A DNA stretch of 64,000 bases from Coffea arabica (taxonomy: Eukaryota > Streptophyta > Magnoliopsida > Gentianales > Rubiaceae): assembly GCF_036785885.1 (NCBI RefSeq), contig NC_092329.1, positions 7,998,001-8,062,000 on the forward strand, in the 5' to 3' direction. Positions 26,293-35,641 of this stretch are shown here, in pieces; within the stretch, counting starts at the first letter, position 1, and every line of letters starts with the position of its first letter. The translations under genes and the position numbers were made by a program. The notes beneath the pieces are model-generated. The model was not told the origin of the DNA. It ran no database searches and saw only the letters and a list, made by a program, of their open reading frames with translations.

Positions 26293-26535
26293 TCTGGCTT
26301 GCTCACATTAGGCTGCCCTTAATTAGCTGCTCCTTCTCATGCTTCTCGCGCCGGTCACCGGCTTTTCTTTTAGCTTTAGCTTTGATGAATCCTCTTCATC
26401 ATTTGTTGATGTACTTAAAGGAGACTTAATAAGAGTTTTCGAATTGATAACCGCTTTTTCGTTGGTCCGCTGCTTTTCTGCATTGTTGGCTGATGAGGAA
26501 GAAGCTTTGGCTGAAATTGAGCTTCTCTTGCGATT
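26293..26535 (-). pseudogene. coding-like cargo of the hAT element, part 2
   Basis: Minus-strand open frame of about 70 codons ending at TAA (26323-26325). It is rich in Ser, Lys and acidic residues (RKRSSISAKASSSSANNAEK, later STNDEEDSSKLKLKEKPVTG). It reads toward part 1 but in a different frame, with stops between, so the cargo is either spliced or decayed. Not recognised. Confidence 0.35.
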
Positions 26536-26726
26536 GAAGATAATGGGGTTTGTGGATTTATGCTTCGCGATTGGGACCTGTCGGGTGCGGTTCCGGGAGA
26601 AAGATTAAGAAACTCATCGGGTATTTGGGGCGGATCTGAAATTAATACAGTATGACGGGTTCGGATCCGGGTCTGAATTTATTAATTTTGGTCCGGACCT
26701 GACCCATTGACGGGCCTACTAGAACC

Positions 26727-26760
26727 CTCCAAGGACAGTCAATTTTGTTCTTGGAAAAAA
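26727..26760 (-). pseudogene. LINE-type RNase H remnant, upstream part
   Basis: Minus-strand reading KNKIDCPWRV directly abuts the hAT duplication. CPWR is a conserved turn in plant LINE RNase H domains and precedes the part at 19389-19618. An A/T run truncates it upstream. Confidence 0.4.
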
Positions 26761-28202
26761 AAAAAATTTTTTTGGGGTAAGAGTGAAAAATGAAACTAGA
26801 CGGTGAAGAAATGGGATAGAGGAAAAGAACGCTCAATTTGAAGAAATGATGGACCAAACGTCCAAACCTTCTAACGGTTGGGCTAATGAGTTTCGGCAGG
26901 GAGACCGCTAGGAAATTTAATGGTTAAACTTATGGGCCAAAAGTTAAAAAGCCCACATCTATTTTTTTTTTTTAAATTGAAAAAGAGAAGAAATAAGGAG
27001 ATAAAAGAACATAGTATTAATTTCAGTTGGTGTAACTCCGCTTTCAATTAGTTAGAATATTTGGTGACAAAAATAGTTGTAGGCCATCAACAGGTTCCTA
27101 CCACTTTTGCGTTCGATAAACACTAAAAGTTACTAAGCCTTTTCACCCACAAATGGAGATTCAAGAAACTGAGACGGCAGACTTAATTGACATGTTATCA
27201 AAAGGAAATTACTAACCTCCTAGCAACATTATAGTATTCACCGTATCATAAGCTAGTAAAACTAAAATAATAATAATAATAAGTTTATTACTCAGTGAAA
27301 ACCAAATGGAGACCGTCAAGTTTGGGATAATTTTTTTCCCCTTTATCTAGATTGTGTGCAACTCATGTCAGAAAATGCATTAATCTAATGCCATTAAAAA
27401 GAACAAAAATGAAAGAATGAATAATAGTGAGAATAAGGGATGAAAATGTGGGAGTAGAGATTAACATTAGAAGTCCATGTGGCACCAATTGCATTACAAA
27501 TTTATTTCAATTTATGTTAGAATAACATTAATGGGAATGTTTGGATCTCATTATTTGAAGTAATTATTTGACTTACATCATATACACATACACGTTTTGT
27601 AATCACTTTTTTTTATCTCATATACATTACGTTACATTACAAAAAGTGTTACGGTGCCAAACTAAATAATTTTTCCAAATAATAGGTCATGCTTAAGAAG
27701 CCTTTTGGAAATAAAGTCTCCGCAGGCCGAGTACTTTTCATGCACAAAAAGATTGGAAAGTTGAAGGCTAATGAATCGGTATAAAAATTCATGATTCACT
27801 ATCTTCTATACATGTTGAGAATTGCATCATTCATTTCAGTTTATGAAATTTGTTGCTGTGGAATGAAACTGCTTGCTATTTCATTCAGAGTTTCAACGAG
27901 AAAACATTAGCTCCCGCGAAAGGGTACAAAAGTATACGTGTTGAATAAAGACAGTAATTGTTCTTACGTTGTTACAGAACTTGAGTATTTGTTCAACAAA
28001 TAACTACAGCCCCTTTCACCGCCTTCCTATCCTTTTCCCACCCCACCAAAACAAAATGACAAGCCAACTGGCAATATGATTCTCCACAAAATCAGATGAA
28101 ATTAGAAAGGCAAAAGATAGTGCACAGGACAAAAATAGTATAGGATTTCAATACACAATTTGTTTGGATAGTTGTCATAGTACACATCTCATTTCCTACT
28201 TG
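26761..28202. other. intergenic, upstream of SOFL gene
   Basis: AT-rich, no gene. It contains a degraded MITE copy (about 27536-27685). Confidence 0.5.
27536..27685. mobile_element. degraded copy of the TTTGGAT-type MITE family
   Basis: Shares the core (CACTTTTTTTTATCTCATATACATTACG, inverse of the GTATGTGAGATAAAAA core) and the spacing of the better copies at 40.3, 43.1, 45.3 and 60.9 kb. Ends are eroded. Confidence 0.4.
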
Positions 28203-28210
28203 TATAAATA
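28203..28210 (+). promoter_or_regulatory. TATA box of SOFL gene
   Basis: TATAAATA, followed directly by a (TA)n run to about 28229, lies 147 bases before the ATG. Confidence 0.5.
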
Positions 28211-28349
28211 TATATATATATATATATATGTGCAAGCAACAAAGATAAAAACAGGGCGACTTATAATTGTTTTTTCATTTGCTCTTCTTAGTCACAAAAT
28301 ATAAGAAGGCGACGTCAAAGAATCTGTTATTCTCAAGAATTGCTTAAGA

Positions 28350-29078
28350 ATGAATGCATCAACTTCTGAATACAGCGGTGGATGCGAGTCTGGCTGGACC
28401 ATGTATTTTGATCAACTTTCAACCTCTGCTGATCAATGCAACAGAAGCATGCCACTTGGCTTTGATTGCAGAAGCAAAGGAGTGTATGTCAATGAGGATG
28501 ATGAAGACGAGAATTCCTCCATGCTGTCTGATGCATCATCTGGCCCTCCACATTTCCATCAGGATGAAGACAGTTCTGAAGAAACCAGATACAATTCCAC
28601 TATTTCGGCCTCAGAGGTAAACAAGGGCAAGCACAAAAAGAAAGCAAAAGAGCACAGGAAGACCCAACAGAATTTCCATCTTGACGATACTGCTAGCTCC
28701 CCTGCCCAGAGCTTCTCCAAGGCAAGTCAATTGTCAGCCTGGCGTGCACGATTAATTTTCTCGTTGAATATTCTCTAACAGCATTACAGTACTTTCATCT
28801 TTCAGAACAATGCCCTTCTTACAGATGATAAATATCTAATCGAGCACGGTTCAGGCATCTCTCGAGGCTTTTCTGCAACACAATCCAAGGTTCTCACATA
28901 TCTGCTTTCAGAAAATTTCAATCTTTATCATTTCCTGCTTTATTCTCTGAATCTTTTTCCCTTTATGTGATAGTCCTGCGTCCAAGTATTCACGCAAATT
29001 TGTGTGTTCATTCAGGAAAAGTCTGTACTGAGGAAGCATTTTGGATTTCTGAAGCCTTCGCATGACAGGAAAAGCTGA
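28350..29078 (+). CDS. SOFL: SOB FIVE-LIKE (SOFL) protein, 172 aa
   Basis: Plant-specific regulator of the SOB5/SOFL family; members raise cytokinin levels and affect growth. Exons: 28350-28721, 28806-28889 and 29016-29078 (TGA), 519 nt in frame. The two diagnostic family motifs are present: motif A GCESGWTMYFDQ (residues 11-22) and motif B EDENSSMLSDASSGPPHFHQ (about 52-71). A Lys-rich stretch (KGKHKKKAKEHRK) may act as a nuclear signal, and the C-terminus has the family-type ISRGFSATQSK and HFGFLKPS. The first intron uses a GC donor (AAG|GCAAGT, 28722), a perfect consensus for the minor GC-AG class. Reading through instead stops at 28778 and loses the conserved C-terminus. Downstream lies an exact 475-bp duplication starting in its 3' flank. 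Confidence 0.88.
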
Positions 29079-29121
29079 TTGAGAGAGACCAGGTCGAGTT
29101 TCATCCTATACATTAATGTCG

Positions 29122-29596
29122 CCGTAGTTTTCAGGGACCTATTAACCCTTACACCTTGTGTGCTCTGTGATTAGCAGGAGGAGGTTTAATTGGGGAAAAG
29201 AATATCAATAAGAAGTTGCAGACCATGTTCTCTCTTTATGCAGCAGCAGTTAGGTAGACAGCATTCGCACTTGTCAAAAGGAAAAGATACAATATATCTG
29301 AAGGAAATTGTTTTTCCCATTGTTTATTACTGTTTCTTTATGTATGTTTCTGGCTGTCTATGCAGTGCAGAACAACCTGAGAACGTAAATACTAAAAATC
29401 TTCCTTTTTCTACTATTACAATTGTTTTGGGGTTGCCTTATTTGTTTGCGCATTCTCTTTTTATCACCTTCAGGACCGCTTCACAACCGAAAACCTGCTA
29501 GGTAGCTAGCAACTTCACAGCATTCATTCTTTAAGGAATTCATCTGAAACTAGAGATTATCCTCAGCCGTAATTACCGTAACCGTAAGAAAGCATA
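29122..29596. repeat. 475-bp exact direct duplication, copy A
   Basis: Identical by eye to 29768-30242 (offset 646). It begins 43 bases after the SOFL stop, so it contains SOFL 3' UTR or 3' flank. An open frame of 103 codons is present in both copies but looks like UTR. No terminal TG/CA, no target duplication and no inverted ends. Confidence 0.85.
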
Positions 29597-29767
29597 TACA
29601 GGAATCATAGATTCGAAACCTCTGGTAAAATGCCCGCCCGTAACGTAACCCAGCAGATAAAGTACATTACATAGTCCAGGGATTGGCGACTTACCCATTC
29701 AGTGACTTTGGCACTGGACATTCCCAAAATGGGTACTATCGGGTCGGGTGAATTAAATAATAGACGC
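29597..29767. other. 171-bp spacer between the duplicated blocks
   Basis: More GC-rich than its surroundings, ending CGGGTCGGGTGAATTAAATA and 8 more bases. No feature recognised. A foreign insert carried with the duplication is possible but not shown. Confidence 0.4.
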
Positions 29768-30242
29768 CCGTAGTTTTCAGGGACCTATTAACCCTTACAC
29801 CTTGTGTGCTCTGTGATTAGCAGGAGGAGGTTTAATTGGGGAAAAGAATATCAATAAGAAGTTGCAGACCATGTTCTCTCTTTATGCAGCAGCAGTTAGG
29901 TAGACAGCATTCGCACTTGTCAAAAGGAAAAGATACAATATATCTGAAGGAAATTGTTTTTCCCATTGTTTATTACTGTTTCTTTATGTATGTTTCTGGC
30001 TGTCTATGCAGTGCAGAACAACCTGAGAACGTAAATACTAAAAATCTTCCTTTTTCTACTATTACAATTGTTTTGGGGTTGCCTTATTTGTTTGCGCATT
30101 CTCTTTTTATCACCTTCAGGACCGCTTCACAACCGAAAACCTGCTAGGTAGCTAGCAACTTCACAGCATTCATTCTTTAAGGAATTCATCTGAAACTAGA
30201 GATTATCCTCAGCCGTAATTACCGTAACCGTAAGAAAGCATA
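29768..30242. repeat. 475-bp exact direct duplication, copy B
   Basis: Second copy of 29122-29596 with no visible difference, so it is either very recent or an assembly artefact. Confidence 0.85.
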
Positions 30243-31779
30243 AAATTTCAAATTTAGATTGTATTTAATCGCTTTGCGATGTAACCATTACATTTACAAG
30301 AAATGAATCGTTCAGTATGATACACGATAGAAGTTTCTCGATAGATAGACTAAGCGAGAATGCTATATTGCTACGACTGTAGAGTGCGACATTGAGAAGA
30401 AATAACGGAACCAGAACGTTATCCTGTTATTGATAAAAACATGTGATGCACAAATGTTTAGTACATCTGTGGGATCACACTTGGACATAATTAGATAACT
30501 AATCTAAGCTGTGTACAGAACATAGACAAACAACAGAGAGGAAGAGGGCCAGTGGAGGGCCATGATCAAACGCAGACCAAGTGTAAGGCCAAGAACTGAA
30601 CCACATTCTCCCATTCTTGGAGGATTGCCAGCCTGAGAGAGAACTCATGAGGTGGATTGGAATGGGCAGATTTGGTAATAAATCCCTCTAAAACTCGATG
30701 AAGACAATACCTGTGAGGAATCTTGAACCACTTAAGTCTCATTTTCCAGTAAACGGGACCAAAAACGGAACCCCACTTCTTATATATGACAGCCACTCAC
30801 TGGAAAATGTGATCCATATGATACGCTACAGGTACAATAATTGAATTTTTGTTTTTCGGGGATTTCTTCCAAATCTTAATCGAAGGTATTACCATCCTCA
30901 GCATGAACCCGTTTCTTGGAGAATGATCCTGATTATAAGAAAAAGACAACATCCCCCAGCTATGTGTACTGTATAGTGACATTTCTTTCATGGTACTCTA
31001 ATAAATAATGGTTCTCCAAGTCCCAGAAGTAAAATTCCTTTACTGTTTTCCAAGAGTAGAATTTTAGGTTGTGCAAGTTATCTATTTGGAAGGCATGTAA
31101 CGGATTGTCAAATCAATATGCGCAAACAAGTAAAAGTTGGCAGACACTACCATAATCTGAGATCTGTTATTAATAGCTATTTGGAAATGATATCTTCTTT
31201 CTAATTTTAGATATCCCATTGAAAATCAGTGCCAACTTACTACCTCAACCTTTTCTAAAGCAGTGATGATAGATGTTACAACTACTGAACTTCACAAGGA
31301 TTTATAGACCAATTCTATCTTAGGCTACCTACCTCGCGCCTAATTTTGTTGTATGTCCTGGTTTTTCCTGCTTTCCAGCTTGTATTAACTATTGACACAA
31401 TTATTGTCATCTAAACACTGAGCAACTAATCTATTGATGTCCTCCTTTTAAGTCAAACTTTCTTCCCACATGCTGACTGAAATCTTTGTCCTCATTGTGT
31501 TTTAAAAAAAAATGATAATAATAAATAATAAGAGTTACTACCTCGTCGTTGTTTCCAATCATTCTTTTTTCCGTGCACACACGTGCACTTACATTGTAAT
31601 CACACAAAGGCAGGCACTAAGAAAGAGAGCAAGGACTATAGATTATGCTAAATAACTACTATGTTAATGTTAAGGATACACAACAGACTAATATATATTT
31701 CTATGTTTCACATGTCTTGGCATTCTTAAGCAATACACTAAATTCAGAGAGGAAGGTGAACTCAGAATGTATACCAAAC
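30243..31779. other. intergenic, no supportable gene
   Basis: Minus-strand open frames of 76 and 64 codons (30566-30991) have no recognisable domain or splice context. Confidence 0.45.
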
Positions 31780-32113
31780 ATGGTTCAAAGCCGAGTTGTC
31801 ACTAGAACGGACCTCTCCGATATGATACCGGAACGAGATGATTCCGAGATACTTGACTAGTCGAAAACTCGGTCGAATTACTGAGAACTCGGCCGAGAAG
31901 TCTCCGATACGGATAGTCTCTGTCAAATCAGCCCGAATCAACTCGCAAATTTACATTTCACAGATTTTCTTTTTCCAATTTTTTTATTATTTTTGTTTAG
32001 CATTTTTTTAATATTATTCACATTTTTAGAATATTAAATGCTTTAAAATATGCTGAGATCGATGTGGAACAGTCCGAGCCGCTACCACAACCCTGACCGC
32101 GACTTTGAACCAT
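31780..32113. mobile_element. small inverted-end element, 334 bp (class unclear)
   Basis: Ends are ATGGTTCAAAG and, inverted, CTTTGAACCAT, with similar flanks (TATACCAAAC left, AATTACCAAAC right) that may be an imperfect target duplication. The arms are rich in CTCGG/CCGAG. No coding capacity. Confidence 0.5.
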
Positions 32114-34049
32114 GAATTACCAAACAGTCACGCAACGCAGCAAACCACTAAATTAACCAGATAAGCATCAAAATTAGTCTTGCATCTGAGCCATAAAATT
32201 ACGTACTACTAATTTCAGACTTTGCATTCGCTTTATAGGGCGGTTTTGGAGACTCCATGGAGATTGGAGAAGGAATTTTCTTGACTGCGACTGTGCCATT
32301 TGGTGGCAAATCACAATGTATGGTGTAAGACCATTAAGGGCTAATAGTAGTATTCATCAACACATCCCGGTTTACAGTTGATTTGTCATCCTGCAAAAGT
32401 ACAAATCCATGTCTAAGCTCACAGTTACGTGCCGAGTCCATATTATTAAAATCTTGAAACTCCTAACTCAAAACTGTCATGTTCTATAAATTCCAATGCA
32501 ACTTCCACAGGCGTAAACCTTTTGCGCCATGATGTTGAGCTCTTTCCAGATGGAAACACAACCAGACTTGCTGCTCATCATGTATTCATGTGCTTAATAA
32601 TGAAAAATAATAAAACAAAAAAGAAGAAGACAAGCAGTAACAGCAGGTACATAGCTGTCATCTTGTTAATTGATTCTGCAGCCAAAGAAGGAGGTGCAGT
32701 AAAAAAATTGTGTTTGCTCCTGAAGTTGCTAGTTCATGCACTACTACACAAACACTCGCAAACTCAGGCATTTTTTCCTATTAATGGTGAGACAGCAATG
32801 AAAAGCTCGAAAATTACCCCATGGAATACCATACACATTTGATATCTCTCAATCCCTTGGTTAATGTTTTTGTCATCCTTATTGACATTTCTGCATGGTT
32901 CGCCACCACGTATCCACTCCAGTCCATCAGGTCACATCTCGTTATTAAGCCCTCTTCTTTGTATGTTTTCGTTGTAAACAAATGAATGAAAAACCCACTC
33001 AATAATATATGCATACTTCGGCAAGCTTTAATCTCCATCAGCCCACTCAGGTCACATCTCTTCATTATCCTACTTCTGCATGTATTCATTGTAATCAAAT
33101 CATTGAAAAGTCACTCAAGACTAACACCCGAAGATGACAGACGAAAACAGAGTCGAGATGTTGACTGTCACATAATCAAGATGAATTACATCAAACAAAA
33201 GCATGTATCACAGTATCAGTAGGATTTTTCAAGATTTCTAGGCTCCAGCAGCTCTTAAAAATCTATATCACCAACAGAAGGTCTTCAACTGCACAGTTTA
33301 TGGATGGCTTTGAATCTTTGATCTCATCAATCATCTTTTAGGAATTTGCCATTGACATAACAATTAGTGTCTTGACTGAGATTATTCGGATACATTTAAG
33401 CAACCCCTACAAAAGTGACCAGTGTGGACCTCGTCGATGTCCCACAAAAATGGGAGCCAAACAAAGATCCGAAACTTGTCAACTATTCCGTGAAAGAACA
33501 GCACTAGAAGCCCAAAAAAAACCATCCGTGGTATATTTATAAAAGTCCTTCACAATGATAGTCATCGGTAACCACATGTGGGAAGTCGTCCATCAGAAAG
33601 CAAGATGACCATCATCTCCTGGAAGCTAAAGAGTTTTGGTGATGCGAATCCAACATATAGAACCTTACCAAAAGTTCCTTACTCATGTCATTTATGATTT
33701 CAAGAAATTGGCATTTGGCGGTGGCAGATTACATATTGCGGGCCACATAAAACTTTCAATAGAGCTCTGGTTATATGTTTTGGAAAATATTTAGTTTTTG
33801 CTGCGTTTAAGTAGTAAAATAGATTCAACATATTTGACTGAAATTTACTACTAAACAGTTATCTTGCTTCCATCATCGTGTAGTTGTTCTTTAACTCATC
33901 ATCAAAAGAAAGCTTGAAAACAATAAACAATTTTTAATCACTCACTGTAATTGGATGTCACTAACTACCTATGTAATATCTTTCCTCATCCCTAAACTAC
34001 CGATGCAATAATTTTCCTCATCCTTGGATTTTAGGTATGTGGACGCTTA
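32114..34049. other. intergenic, no supportable gene
   Basis: Contains an imperfect tandem repeat of about 78 bases (about 32922-33001 and 33042-33118; shared AGGTCACATCTC and CACTCAA). Open frames of about 100 codons near 32.5-33.1 kb lack family motifs. Confidence 0.45.
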
Positions 34050-34309
34050 TTTTTAAAAGGGCAAATTATCCATTTGGCCCTTGAACTTTTAGTTTAAGTA
34101 AAATTAAGCCCTCTAACTATTTATAGTCAACTTTTAGCCCTTAAACTTGTAAAATTGGAAACCCGTGGCCCTTTTACCTGGTTTATCCGGTTTTGCAACT
34201 GAAAAATTAAATCACACGAATGGCAATATGCTTTAAAGGAGGGCATTTTTGTCCGTATATTCTAAGCAAAAAGTGAACAGCTCTATCTTCTTCCCTTTCC
34301 CTAACCCAA

Positions 34310-34642
34310 CCTGCCATCGACGGAAGATCAGCCTCCAAGAACCCCAAGACTTACAAATACTACAGTAATGCCATCATTCAAAGATTCAGGGACAACCCCT
34401 CCTTCCCCCCCTCCCCCAACAAAAAAAATCACTTTTTCTGAAGTCCGCAAGACCATCGTTGGAGACGTCGGCTCCATTCGCGGGGGTTTTTGATTTCTTG
34501 CAGGTCTGGGGTTTGATTAATTACTCTCCCTTTTCTTCTTCTTCTTCTTCTAATAAAGCTGCCGCTGCCCCCCAACAACTCTCCCACAATGACAGCAAGG
34601 ACTCCTCCTCCTCCTCCGCCACCAAATCTGCTAAATTCAAGG
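34310..34642 (+). pseudogene. captured SWI3-type SWIRM domain fragment
   Basis: Reads GRSASKNPKTYKYYSNAIIQ then RFRDNP, and in the adjoining frames ITFSEVRKTIVGDVGSIR and VFDFLQVWGLINYSP. This is the SWIRM core of plant SWI3 subunits (SWI3B-like) of SWI/SNF remodellers, where the order SKNP..YKYYRN, RKI.F..VR, SIRRVFDFL..WGLINY is conserved. At least two frameshifts, one at an A-run and one at a G-run, separate the pieces, so no intact SWIRM protein can be made. A Ser-rich linker follows to the junction with the phosphatase fragment. No intron is visible, though the fragment is short. Confidence 0.8.
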
Positions 34643-35200
34643 AGGAAGCATACTCCTCAATTCCAGCTGTGAACACCACAATCTCAAATTTATTACTCAG
34701 GAACTCCAAAAATTCTTCCATAAATGGCCTCTTTAACACGAAGAAATTCACTCTTTCTCCATCTATCACCAGCCTAACTATGAAATCATACTTTTCTAGA
34801 GCAGGGCCCGGCTGGGAATGCACTAGAGTCTTGTCCAAATCAAGAAAGACAGTGTTTTTCTCTGGCGAAACCAGTGGTGGAAGTGCAGAACTTTTTTCGT
34901 CATCAAACAGAGCTCTTCTGATGCTACTTTTGGGATCTTCAGAACCCTTTTGAAGTAACTGATACCCCTATTTTCTTGGGCTCTTCTTCTTAATTGGAGT
35001 TGAAATGCGCGCTAATTTGGAAAAAATCTTGATGAGGCGGTGGTGGCAAGTGTAAATGGACTTGTTAATCGACGCAAGCACCACTAAAGCAGCGGCGGAG
35101 GCATTCTTTACGGGGGATTTTTTCGGTGTTGGTGGCTGTGGTGATGGTGGCGCGAATTTTTTATGGACTTTGTTGGGGTTTTCTTCACAATCTTGGACAT
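34643..35200 (-). pseudogene. captured FCP1/SCP-like CTD phosphatase fragment
   Basis: From an ATG at 35200 the minus strand reads MSKIVKKTPTKSIKNSRHHH, a region with NASAAALVVLASINKSI, then SPEKNTVFLDLDKTLVHSQP, FFVLKRPFMEEFLEFLSNKF and EIVVFTAGIEEYASSL, where it stops matching. DLDKTLV is the DxDx(T/V) catalytic motif of the NIF/FCP1 phosphatase domain, and FTAG is its second motif. The C-terminal third (the acidic metal-binding DD motif) is absent. A frameshift in the N-terminal part and an in-frame stop before the catalytic domain mark it as decayed. However, an internal open frame of 105 codons still covers DKTLV to FTAG. Confidence 0.85.
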
Positions 35201-35641
35201 AATTTTTGTTGGATTTCGTGGAGAAGATCGAGAAATCAAGACGAAAGGGGAAAGGAAGAGTGGTTAATTGATGCGATTTTTAGTGGGGGAAAGGAGTATA
35301 TGAGGAAACCAGGAGAGAATAGAGTGGGCAGTTTTAAAAATTTTGCTTAGAGTCGGACTCAGTTCTCCCCAATTTGCAGAAGCTTAAGAACTCTAGAAAT
35401 CTGTGCCTATTTGGTTGGGTTAGGGAAAGGAAAGAAGATGGAGTTGTTCATTTTTGTTTAAAAGATGCGGACAAAAATGCCCTTCTTTCCGGTTGCAAAA
35501 CCGGATAAACCAGGTAAAAGGGCCACGGGTTTCCAATTTTACAAGTTTAAGGGCTAAAAGTTGACTATAAATAGTTAGAGGGCTTAATTTTACTTAAACT
35601 AAAAGTTCAAGGGCCAAATGGATAATTTGCCCTTTTTAAAA

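Larger units (their letters stand above)
19627..26718. mobile_element. hAT element with two nested insertions
   Basis: Ends are TAGGGTTGTCAACGG (left) and, read inward, TAGGCCCGTCAATGG (right), with 8-bp duplications CTAGAACC on both sides. Without the Stowaway (19787-20199) and the LTR element (20507-26287) the hAT is about 0.9 kb and has no transposase. Both arms have GGACCCGGACC-type subterminal repeats. The minus strand on each side of the LTR element holds Ser/Lys/Glu-rich coding-like sequence, which may be captured host exons. The surrounding DNA is a LINE-type RNase H remnant that the hAT split. Confidence 0.8.
34059..35632. mobile_element. Pack-MULE: Mutator-like element with two captured host gene fragments, 1574 bp
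   Basis: Exact 9-bp target duplication TTTTTAAAA (34050-34058 and 35633-35641). Terminal inverted repeats start GGGCAAATTATCCATTTGGC and match perfectly over 141 bp (34059-34199 vs 35492-35632), then resume imperfectly to about 240 bp. No transposase is present. The interior holds a SWIRM-domain fragment on the plus strand and an FCP1/SCP-like phosphatase fragment on the minus strand, meeting near 34.64 kb. Long inverted ends plus 9-bp duplication are the Mutator signature, and captured exons make it a Pack-MULE. Identical ends imply a recent insertion. Confidence 0.93.

Noticed and set aside
29597-29767. Spacer as organelle-derived DNA
   Set aside because: It has a vaguely plastid-like feel, but I could not match it to any organelle gene from memory.
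29190-30147. Two identical 103-codon open frames
   Set aside because: They lie inside the duplicated 3' flank of the SOFL gene and have no domain or codon pattern; identity only reflects the DNA duplication.
29122-30242. Direct repeats around a short spacer read as a TRIM-type miniature LTR element
   Set aside because: The repeats lack TG...CA ends, no primer-binding site follows the first block, there is no target duplication, and the first block is continuous with the SOFL 3' flank.
30566-30991. Minus-strand frames as a small gene
   Set aside because: No recognised family, no signal peptide, no convincing splice or promoter context.
32522-33098. Open frames of 94-106 codons as genes
   Set aside because: No motifs, and part overlaps an imperfect tandem repeat.
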